In this document: piece by piece, positions 49,870 through 56,823 of the stretch
Layout: every line of letters starts with the position of its first letter
Numbering within the stretch: the stretch's first letter is position 1
Source: Ramlibacter albus
GTDB taxonomy: Bacteria; Pseudomonadota; Gammaproteobacteria; Burkholderiales; Burkholderiaceae_C
Reading direction: 5' to 3'
NCBI RefSeq assembly: GCF_014297445.1
Contig: NZ_JACORU010000008.1
Coordinates: 1 to 64,000 of the forward strand
DNA length: 64,000 bases
Program-made: the position numbers and the translations under genes
The notes under the pieces: model-generated
What the model was told of the DNA's origin: nothing
The model's input: the letters and a program-made list of their open reading frames with translations, nothing else
Database searches by the model: none

Positions 49870-50843
49870 GGCTTGCGGGCTTCGAGGGGCTGCACGTCCA
49901 AGGGCTGCCCCGGCCTCAACTTCGTGGCGGCTGCAGGTACTGGCTTCGCCTCGACGAGGAACACCAGCTTCGCCCGCTGCGAATTCGAATAGATCACTGG
50001 CGGCGTGTACTCGGGCTGCGTCGCGATGCGGCTGATGCGTGCTTCGATGGCACCGCCGCAGCCGTCGCAGCGCAGCTGCACCCTCTGCCCCAGCGCCACC
50101 GAAGGCAGCTGCGCCTGCGGCACGTAGAAGCGCGCCTTGATGTTGCCGGGCGGCAGCAGCGCCAGCACGGGCTGTCCGGCCGCGACGAACTCGCCGGGGC
50201 GGAAGAAGGTCTCGCTCACTTGCGCGTCGGCGGGCGAGAGCTGCTTTTTCTGCTGCTCGCGCCACTCGGCCTGCCGCAACACCTGCTGCGCGGCGTTCAC
50301 CTGCGCGTCGGCTGCTGCACGTTCGTCGGGGCGCGCCGGCAGTTTGGCAACCTGCACGGTGGCGGTGAGTTCCGCCACGCGGTCCTGCGCCTGCCGCAGC
50401 GCGGTGCGCGCTTCGTCCACCTGCGCCTGCGCGATGAAGCCCTTGGCCGCGAGCTCCTGCTTGCGCACCAGGTCGCGCCGCGAGAGTTCGGCTTGCGCAC
50501 GTGCCTGGTCCAGCTGCGCAGCGGGTACCGCGACTTCTTCGGGCCGGCGGCCCTTGTCGGTGTTCTGCGCCTGGTAGCGCGCGCTTTCGACGCGCGCTCG
50601 CGCTTCGTCGCGCGCGGCCCGTTCGGCTTCGGATTCGAGTTCGAAGAGCGGCTTGCCGCGCGGCACGTTGTCGCCCGGCTGCACATGCAATGCTGTCAAG
50701 GTGCCGGCCAACGGCGCGCCCACGTAGATGTAGTCCGCTTCGGCGTAGCCTGACCACGCGCCGTCGTGGCGGTCGCCGCAAGCGGCGGCATGCAGCAGTG
50801 TGGCCGCGGTCAGCGCGTACAACACAGGACGAATGCCGAGCAT
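49866..50843 (-). CDS. HlyD-family membrane-fusion protein of the ABC exporter
   Basis: This 325-residue periplasmic adaptor has an N-terminal hydrophobic segment ending in Cys (LLHAAACGD), which resembles a lipobox. The first biotinyl-lipoyl half is GTLTALHVQPGDNVPRG. A long coiled coil follows (about 75-200, rich in Ala, Arg, Glu, Gln), then the second half (FFRPGEFVAAGQPVLALLPP). It has a YbhG-like layout. ATG 50843 is preferred; GTG 50849 would add two residues. Confidence 0.9.
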   Translation of the reverse strand: MLGIRPVLYALTAATLLHAAACGDRHDGAWSGYAEADYIYVGAPLAGTLTALHVQPGDNVPRGKPLFELESEAERAARDEARARVESARYQAQNTDKGRRPEEVAVPAAQLDQARAQAELSRRDLVRKQELAAKGFIAQAQVDEARTALRQAQDRVAELTATVQVAKLPARPDERAAADAQVNAAQQVLRQAEWREQQKKQLSPADAQVSETFFRPGEFVAAGQPVLALLPPGNIKARFYVPQAQLPSVALGQRVQLRCDGCGGAIEARISRIATQPEYTPPVIYSNSQRAKLVFLVEAKPVPAAATKLRPGQPLDVQPLEARKP

Positions 50844-50862
50844 GCGCACATTATGTGTGCGC
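50844..50862. promoter_or_regulatory. Palindrome GCGCACA-TTATG-TGTGCGC between exporter and effector-like gene
   Basis: Perfect 7-base arms around a 5-base spacer, immediately upstream of the HlyD-like start and in the divergent region before the gene at 50984. The position fits a dimeric repressor's operator for the exporter; no regulator gene is adjacent. Confidence 0.35.
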
Positions 50863-50916
50863 GCACGTGCTTTGGTCTTGGTCAGGTCGCGTCACGCTGC
50901 GGTGGACGGAAGCGAT

Positions 50917-50944
50917 GAAACCAACGAACGCCGACCGTTACCCA
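50917..50944 (+). promoter_or_regulatory. HrpL-type promoter candidate upstream of the PPxY protein
   Basis: GAAACC at 50917-50922, exactly 15 bases, then TTACCCA at 50938-50944 (consensus GGAACC-N15/16-CCACNNA; one mismatch in the first block, two in the second). It lies 25 bases before ATG 50969 and 39 before ATG 50984. It is the weakest of the four, but has the same spacing and position. Confidence 0.4.
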
Positions 50945-50983
50945 CTTGTAGGCCGCATTCGGCCGCGAATGGAGGTTCCCGCC

Positions 50984-51712
50984 ATGCTCCCCCCGGTATC
51001 ACCAGGACAGCGGTCCTGGCAGCCCCAGGCTTCGCAACACGAGTCGAAACAGGCGCTCGACGACCGCGAACACAAGATTGTGCTCGGCGGGCCGGAGCCT
51101 GCCCCGCAAGACGGCCTCGAACACAAGGTCCTGCCTCCGCAATACGGGTCAGCCGAGCCGGACGAATTCCGGCTCCCCGACGAACCGCAACCTCCTCCGC
51201 CATATGACGAACACGTGCTCGGAATGTCGCCTCGCCTCTCCGGTGGCATGGTGCAGCTTCCCGAACCAGCGCCCGGGTACCACGGGCAAGCCGAATCGAA
51301 GCGCGCTGCGGTCGTTCTGGACGCCAAGGGTGTTGTTGCGGGGTTCGTCGAGTTTCCCCCGGCGCTGGCTGGCGAGCAGGGCCTGTTCAATCTCGGTCTG
51401 GATGGCGCGCGCCTGGCACAGCTCGTCAGGGTCCCCGAAGACCGCCGCGCTCCCATCCAGCTCACCGGTGCCGGGGGCGTGAGCGTCCGCGCGTGCGTTG
51501 TCGCCAAGAACGGCAACGATGTGACCTTGAAATTCGACCTGCAAGACGACGCTGTTCGCCGTGTCTTCGGAACGGACCAAAACCACGGTGAGATCCACAG
51601 CACGGTCGATATCGCGCGGTTTCCGCTCGTGTTCGCGATGGACTTCAGCGCACCGGGAATGTTCCAGGCTTACCGTGAAGCAGGCGGCAGGTCGCAATTC
51701 CCCGCGGTCTGA
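50984..51712 (+). CDS. Unrecognised protein with two PPxY motifs (candidate secreted effector)
   Basis: This 242-residue protein of unknown function has an N-terminal third (1-80) rich in Pro, Gln, Glu and His, probably disordered. It carries two PPxY motifs: PPQY at 51-54 and PPPY at 71-74 (in PQPPPPYDE). PPxY peptides bind WW domains of eukaryotic Nedd4-type ubiquitin ligases. The C-terminal part (about 95-242) looks like a mixed beta domain (AAVVLDAKGVVAGFVEF, VSVRACVVAKNGNDVTLKFD). ATG 50984 is preferred because GGAGG lies 8 bases upstream; in-frame ATGs at 50969 and 50915 are alternatives, but the last would overlap the candidate promoter. Host-targeted function is inferred. Confidence 0.65.
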   Translation: MLPPVSPGQRSWQPQASQHESKQALDDREHKIVLGGPEPAPQDGLEHKVLPPQYGSAEPDEFRLPDEPQPPPPYDEHVLGMSPRLSGGMVQLPEPAPGYHGQAESKRAAVVLDAKGVVAGFVEFPPALAGEQGLFNLGLDGARLAQLVRVPEDRRAPIQLTGAGGVSVRACVVAKNGNDVTLKFDLQDDAVRRVFGTDQNHGEIHSTVDIARFPLVFAMDFSAPGMFQAYREAGGRSQFPAV

Positions 51713-51720
51713 TCGACGTA

Positions 51721-52518
51721 TTACTGCCGCGGCGCCGACGCAGGCGCCTGCGGCGCCGCGGGCTGGTCGCGCATCAGCGGGTGCATCTGCCCGGGCTGCG
51801 GGTCCATGTAGCCGCTGCCGTCCTTGGTGCCCTTCTTGCCCGCGATCTCCCAGGCCGTGCGCTGGCCCACCAGCTTGGCCAGGGCTTCCACTTCCTCGTC
51901 GGTGTGGTTGATCGCGCGCGCGGGCGTCAGCAGCTTGCCGTTCACCGGTGCCGGCTCGCCCCAGAAGGACTGGTGGTAGTCCGCCGTGGACACGGTGCGG
52001 TCGCCGCCCGCGGACATGTCCACCACGCCGTAGCAGTTGCAGAAGTAGCTGCGGTAGCTGCGCTCGGGGAAGATCTCCGTGTACACGCCCGTGCCGCGGA
52101 TGCCGGCGGTGAGCGTGGGGGTGATGATCTGCCGCTGCGAGCCCTTGCCCCACACGCTGACGATGGCGCCCGTGAGCATGCGCAGCGCCGCCACCGCGTT
52201 GAGCGTCGGGCCACGGTCCACGGTGAAGCGCGAGTTCTGGCGCACCTGGAAGGCGGAGTTGCCCACGACGAAGATCAGGTGCGAGTCGGGCCCGGTCTGC
52301 ACCTGGTCGCCCGTCTGGATGAATTGCCCCTCGCGCAGGCGCTCGCCGTTCACGGTGGCGTCGCCGCGCAGCTCCACCACGTTGCTGCGCTGCTGCGCCC
52401 ACGCGGCGGCGAAGCCGCCCATCGCGGTCCATGCGGCCGCCGCCTTGAGGAAGCTGCGGCGCTGGAACCACAGCAGCTCCTCTTCTTTCCTGCCCATCAA
52501 AACGTGTCGTTCACTCAT
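51721..52518 (-). CDS. FecR-domain protein with Tat signal
   Basis: This 265-residue protein has a Tat signal (FQRRSFLKAAAAWTAMGGF) followed by a FecR-type beta domain (LREGQFIQTGDQVQTGPDSHLIFVVGNSAFQVR, GIRGTGVYTEI). The C-terminus is Pro/Ala/Gln-rich. Two nearby cysteines sit in SYFCNCYG. It overlaps the membrane-protein gene upstream by 8 bases. No FecI sigma factor or FecA receptor is nearby, so a classical iron-signalling role is doubtful. Confidence 0.8.
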   Translation of the reverse strand: MSERHVLMGRKEEELLWFQRRSFLKAAAAWTAMGGFAAAWAQQRSNVVELRGDATVNGERLREGQFIQTGDQVQTGPDSHLIFVVGNSAFQVRQNSRFTVDRGPTLNAVAALRMLTGAIVSVWGKGSQRQIITPTLTAGIRGTGVYTEIFPERSYRSYFCNCYGVVDMSAGGDRTVSTADYHQSFWGEPAPVNGKLLTPARAINHTDEEVEALAKLVGQRTAWEIAGKKGTKDGSGYMDPQPGQMHPLMRDQPAAPQAPASAPRQ

Positions 52519-53287
52519 CGTTGGTCTCCGGAAGGGGCGGTTCGTCCGCGACGAAGCTGTCGCGGAAGGTGAAATAGATCGAGGCGAAGAACATCGTGCC
52601 GGTGATCAGGAACCAGGGCAGCACCAGCGCCGTCGCGAGGAACACCGAGATGGCCTGGGTCACGGACAGCAGCAGCACGCCGGCCAGCGACACGCCGAAC
52701 CAGCCCAGGCCGTAGACGACGAGCGCGCCGAAGTTGCGCAGCACGGCGACCGTGCTGAAGAAGATGCTCTTCACGGGCGAGATCCCGTGCCAGTGCACGA
52801 GCGCGGGCGCGTGCCAGAACGCAAGGTACACCGGCAGCGCCAGCAGGTTCGACAGCAGGAAGCGCGTCTGGAACTCCGGCATGGCCAGCACCACGCGCGC
52901 GTCGGCCTTCTCGGGCACGGGCGGCATCGGCACCATCACGTTCACCAGCAGGTTGACCGCGAGCAGCGTCGCCGCGAACACCGAGCCGAGCACAAGCATC
53001 GCGCGAAAGCGTTGCTGGCCCGCCCGAAAAGCCGTGAGCAGCACGGTCGGCAGGGGAAAGCGCCCCTCGTTGACCTGCCGGCTCGCAGCCATGAAGCCGA
53101 GCGTTGCCGCCGGCACGACCGCCAGCGACACCACCAGGCCGATCACCGGCACGAGGTTGAGCAGCAGCAGCGCCATCAGGTACATGAAGAACAGCCCCGA
53201 CAAGGCGAGGGGCTGGCGCAGGAAAGTCTGGACTCCGAGCTTGACCCATTGGATGCCGGCGCGAGCCGGGACGATATTGAGCTTCAC
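52511..53287 (-). CDS. Multi-pass membrane protein (BPSS1780-like)
   Basis: This 258-residue integral membrane protein has about five to six hydrophobic helices (LFFMYLMALLLLNLVPVIGL, LVLGSVFAATLLAVNLLVNV, ALVVYGLGWFGVSLAGVLLL, and others) and an acidic cytoplasmic tail. It matches the small membrane protein commonly found beside thrB in Burkholderiales. GTG 53287 is chosen because the hydrophobic protein begins at KLNIVPARAG. Function unknown. Confidence 0.75.
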   Translation of the reverse strand: MKLNIVPARAGIQWVKLGVQTFLRQPLALSGLFFMYLMALLLLNLVPVIGLVVSLAVVPAATLGFMAASRQVNEGRFPLPTVLLTAFRAGQQRFRAMLVLGSVFAATLLAVNLLVNVMVPMPPVPEKADARVVLAMPEFQTRFLLSNLLALPVYLAFWHAPALVHWHGISPVKSIFFSTVAVLRNFGALVVYGLGWFGVSLAGVLLLSVTQAISVFLATALVLPWFLITGTMFFASIYFTFRDSFVADEPPLPETNDE

Positions 53288-53357
53288 GGCAGGTACGTGA
53301 TGGAGTCGTTCGTGGACGCAGCCTGTTGCGCGCGGCGCGCGCGAAAGCGTGCGAAAT

Positions 53358-54311
53358 TTAACGGAGCATAGCGGGATGCGCGATGCGCTCGCGCAGCACC
53401 CGCTCGAAATGGGCCGGGTCGTGCGGTTTGAGCAACGATGCCTCGCGTGGCAGGTGGAAGTCCCACAGGCGCGAGATCCAGAAGCGCAGGGCGCCCGCGC
53501 GCAGCATCGCCGGCAGCAACTGCCGCTCGGCCGAGGAGAAGGGCCGCACGGCCGTGTAGGCGTGCAGGAAGGCCTGGGCCCGCTCCTCGTCATGCACGCC
53601 GGTGGGCAGGTCGATGGCCCAGTCGTTCAGGCACACGGCCACGTCGAACAGCCACGTGTCGACGCCCGCGAAGTAGAAGTCGAAGAAGCCGGTGAGCTTG
53701 TGGTCCTCGAACATCACGTTGTCGCGGAAGAGATCGGCGTGGATCGGCCCCTTGGGCAACGCGGCGTACGCGGAGGAGGCCGCCACGTGGTTCTGGTAGG
53801 CGAGTTCGCTGGAGATCAACGCGGCCTGCGCCTCGGTGAGGTAGGGCAGCACCACCGGCACCGTCTCGTTCCACCACGGCAGCCCGCGCAGGTTGGGCTG
53901 GTGGCGGTTGTAGTCGCGGCCGGCGAGGTGCATTCGCGCGAGGGTTTCGCCGACGAGCGCGCAATGTTCGGTGTTGGGTGCGAGCTCGCTCGCGCCGCGC
54001 AGCCGGTTGACCACGGCCGCCGGCTTGCCGCATAGCATGTGCAGGTTGTCACCGGCCTTGTCCACCTGCGGGTCCGGCACCGGGATGCCGCGCGCGGCCA
54101 GGTGGTGCATCAGGTGCAGGTAGAAGGGCAGCTGCTCGGACGAGAGGCGCTCGAACAGCGTCAGCACGTACTCGCCGGCCTCGGTGGTGGCGAAGTAGTT
54201 GGTGTTCTCGATGCCGCCCTGGATGCCGCGCAGCTCCTTGAGCTCTCCCAGGTTCAGCAGGCGCATCAGGGCGCGCGCCTCCTCCTCGGAGACTTCCGTG
54301 AAGACCGCCAT
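53358..54311 (-). CDS. thrB: Homoserine kinase (type II, APH-like)
   Basis: This 317-residue kinase makes O-phosphohomoserine for threonine synthesis. It is the ThrB/APH-fold type found in proteobacteria, with the nucleotide-handling GIENTNYFA, catalytic [13 protein letters not shown] and [15 protein letters not shown]. It begins 4 bases after the DUF2782 gene on the same strand, a conserved neighbourhood. Confidence 0.93.
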   Translation of the reverse strand: MAVFTEVSEEEARALMRLLNLGELKELRGIQGGIENTNYFATTEAGEYVLTLFERLSSEQLPFYLHLMHHLAARGIPVPDPQVDKAGDNLHMLCGKPAAVVNRLRGASELAPNTEHCALVGETLARMHLAGRDYNRHQPNLRGLPWWNETVPVVLPYLTEAQAALISSELAYQNHVAASSAYAALPKGPIHADLFRDNVMFEDHKLTGFFDFYFAGVDTWLFDVAVCLNDWAIDLPTGVHDEERAQAFLHAYTAVRPFSSAERQLLPAMLRAGALRFWISRLWDFHLPREASLLKPHDPAHFERVLRERIAHPAMLR

Positions 54312-54315
54312 GGGA

Positions 54316-54588
54316 TCAGAAGCCCCGCACGGTCCAGAGGCTCTTGCCGTCCTTCGGGCGGACCTCGTAGGCCGGCAGGCGCGACTTGGTCGTCACCGTG
54401 ATCTGCTGCGTCTCGCCGCCCACGCGCAGCTCGTCGATGCGGGAGCCCGCGTCCTCGTGCCGGATGCGCTCGATCTTCTGGTTCTTGCGGGGGTCGAGCG
54501 GTTCGCGCTCCAGCGCCTGCGCGGGGGCGGGCTGCTGTGCGTACGCGGAGGATGCGAGGAGGGCGAGGAGGGCGAGGCCGGGGCGCAT
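54316..54588 (-). CDS. DUF2782 family small secreted protein
   Basis: This 90-residue protein has a signal peptide ([18 protein letters not shown]). The DUF2782 core follows ([20 protein letters not shown], then [16 protein letters not shown]), ending in WTVRGF. In Burkholderiales it normally sits between polA and thrB; here an unrelated gene separates it from polA. Function unknown. Confidence 0.85.
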   Translation of the reverse strand: MRPGLALLALLASSAYAQQPAPAQALEREPLDPRKNQKIERIRHEDAGSRIDELRVGGETQQITVTTKSRLPAYEVRPKDGKSLWTVRGF

Positions 54589-54629
54589 GGCGCGATTGTA
54601 GGGCTGCCTGCCGTCGAGACCATCAGCGC

Positions 54630-54657
54630 AGAACCGCAACGCCGTCGTCGTCACCCA
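54630..54657 (+). promoter_or_regulatory. HrpL-type promoter candidate upstream of the 700-residue gene
   Basis: AGAACC at 54630-54635, exactly 15 bases, then TCACCCA at 54651-54657 (consensus GGAACC-N15/16-CCACNNA; one mismatch per block). The ATG at 54683 is 25 bases downstream, with AGGA about 7 bases before it. Confidence 0.55.
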
Positions 54658-54682
54658 CCGGGTTGGCGATCGAGGAACCACC

Positions 54683-56785
54683 ATGGACGGCAAGGCAGGC
54701 GGTGTACGTGAACCGCGCGGCATTCTCAAGAAACCGGCCTTCGAGCCCCGGACCGGGGACAACAAGGGCGCGACAAGCAAACAGGTCACTCTCCACCTGC
54801 CGACGTGTGACGCTCCTCTGTTCCAGCGCCCGTTGCAGGTGGACGAACCCGCGCTCCCCTTGCTGGTGCCCGTGCAGCGGCATGCGGCCATTTCCGAGGC
54901 CCTGGAGGGCCGCTGCAGCGTGCCCGACGAAAAGGCTCATGCGCTGCTCGGGCGCGTGCGGCGGTGTTCGCCCGATGACGAGGGGGGCCCGCTGGAGCTG
55001 GACCTCACGGCCCTCTCGCGCGACAACGTGCTGGCGGTCCAGGCGCTGCCGGTATGGGCGGAGGCGCAGCTCTGGGGCGAAGCCGGATTCCAGTCGGTCG
55101 TCATCGATCGGTCGCTGCGCGGCGATGGTGACGTGGCCGGTGGGTTCGGCAACTTTCCCCGGCTCGAGGAAGTCGACTGGGCCCGCGAGGGCCGCAGCGG
55201 ACCTGGTGTGCTGAAGGAGTTGCGGCCCGAGTCGCAGGACCGCCAGGCTGCCGACGTGAAACGCGGCCCCGCCGCGGCGCTGGACGCAACCGCCCTTTGC
55301 AGGGAAATTCTCGATGCCGCGCAGTCCGGGCGGCCCAAGGTCATGCGCAACAGCGTGCGGGCGTTCGTGGACATGCTGGTTCGATGCCCGCACGATGCCG
55401 CGGCGGTGCGCGCCCTGGGCACGCTCAAGGTGCAGGCCGTGCTCGGTAAGCACGCACAGCTGATGACGGCTATCGTCGAGTCGCTCCTGCGTGCCGCTCC
55501 CGCGCTTGGCGAGGAGCGCACCGTGGCGCTCTTGCAGGCCAGCGAGCAGGACGGCTTGCCGTTGATGCATTGCATCGCCCTCAAGCAGAAGGGCCGGGAC
55601 TGGGGTGACGGTGCGTACGACGCGCTGCTGAAGTTCCTGGCGCCGATTTTCGCGTCGCACGTACTGGGCGAGGACGCCAAGCGCGGCATCTGCGCATCCG
55701 CTTTCTGCCAGGCCGCCACGGCGCAATCGTGCCCGAGCTACAAACGTGCCCAGAGCGTCATCGAACCGGGGTTCGAGATCTGGGCCAGTGCGGCGGAGAC
55801 CGCATTGGGCTGCGGCCAGGACTGGGTGGCGTGCGCGATCGCCGACGCTGTCTCGTCGTCCCACGGGCTCACAACGAGCCTGAAGCAGGAATTGCTTCTG
55901 TCGGGCCTCGGCGTGCCGTTGCCAAGGATGCTCGGGAACTTCGAGCGGTTCATGCCCGAGCGATGCAAGGCGATCGAGCGCTTCTATGCCGGGATCGCGG
56001 CCGAGGTGCGGCAAGCGGCCGAGTCGGAGGATCAATTCAAGTGGGAGTCGCCATCCGACGGGCGACAGCGGGCCGACATCCTCAAGCAGAACAACCAGCC
56101 GGCACCGTTCTTCTTCATCAGCCGGGAGATCGAGGCCATCGTCCAGCCCTGGCCCTCCAGGGACGTCGTGCGCTCCTCGTTGCGCGAGATCGTCAGGATC
56201 GCCGCGGACCTGCCTGCCGAGGTGCCGGTGGATGGCGTGATGGGCCGCATCCAGCATGACGCCGTGGCGAATGGCAAGTCCTGGGTGATGAAAGAGGTCG
56301 TGAGCGCGGTGCTCGGCCCGCCGGGCAAGCCCTGCATCGCCAGGCACTGGAAGGCCATGTTGATGGCGCGGTCGGAGGTCGGGGCGCCGATGCTGGCGGC
56401 GCTCGCCGCCAGCGAGCCGCGCTTTCGGGATTGGGAGGACAGCGCCGATGCGATTGCTGCGCACGTGCGGGCGATCCTCGAGAGCCCCGGTGTTTCCGGC
56501 AACGACAAGCTCGAAATCTGCCTGTCCGCGCATGCGGTCGACGGCAGGCCGATGTCTGCGGCGGCGATCTCGGCAGCACAGGAGGTGCCGTGGGTTGCGA
56601 TCGGGGTCCTCACCGGGGTCGCCAGGTCGACGGTGGACAAGGAAACCGCACGCCAATTGCTGGATGCCATGAAAGTCGACGTGCCCGCACTGCTCGACAA
56701 AGTGTCCCGCAGCGGGCCCAGCCCCGCGGTACGGCGGCAGTGCGATGCGATCAGGAGTCTCCTCGCCACGCTTGCCGCAACCTGA
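54683..56785 (+). CDS. Large unrecognised protein, candidate secreted effector
   Basis: This 700-residue protein has no recognised family. The N-terminal ~45 residues (MDGKAGGVREPRGILKKPAF, then PRTGDNKGATSK) are polar, basic and probably disordered, with no signal peptide. The rest is predicted mostly helical, with many hydrophobic heptads (LCREILDAAQSG, RAFVDMLVRCPHDAAAVRAL, LMTAIVESLLRAAPALGE, VPWVAIGVLTGVARSTV), reminiscent of helical-repeat scaffolds. It interrupts the usual DUF2782-polA neighbourhood, consistent with insertion of an accessory gene. The HrpL-type box and N-terminal composition suggest a type III effector. It shows no clear sequence relationship to the 8585-14398 family. 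Confidence 0.7.
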   Translation: MDGKAGGVREPRGILKKPAFEPRTGDNKGATSKQVTLHLPTCDAPLFQRPLQVDEPALPLLVPVQRHAAISEALEGRCSVPDEKAHALLGRVRRCSPDDEGGPLELDLTALSRDNVLAVQALPVWAEAQLWGEAGFQSVVIDRSLRGDGDVAGGFGNFPRLEEVDWAREGRSGPGVLKELRPESQDRQAADVKRGPAAALDATALCREILDAAQSGRPKVMRNSVRAFVDMLVRCPHDAAAVRALGTLKVQAVLGKHAQLMTAIVESLLRAAPALGEERTVALLQASEQDGLPLMHCIALKQKGRDWGDGAYDALLKFLAPIFASHVLGEDAKRGICASAFCQAATAQSCPSYKRAQSVIEPGFEIWASAAETALGCGQDWVACAIADAVSSSHGLTTSLKQELLLSGLGVPLPRMLGNFERFMPERCKAIERFYAGIAAEVRQAAESEDQFKWESPSDGRQRADILKQNNQPAPFFFISREIEAIVQPWPSRDVVRSSLREIVRIAADLPAEVPVDGVMGRIQHDAVANGKSWVMKEVVSAVLGPPGKPCIARHWKAMLMARSEVGAPMLAALAASEPRFRDWEDSADAIAAHVRAILESPGVSGNDKLEICLSAHAVDGRPMSAAAISAAQEVPWVAIGVLTGVARSTVDKETARQLLDAMKVDVPALLDKVSRSGPSPAVRRQCDAIRSLLATLAAT

Positions 56786-56823
56786 GCACGCCCCGCTGCG
56801 GCGGCGGGGCACAATGCTCCCCG

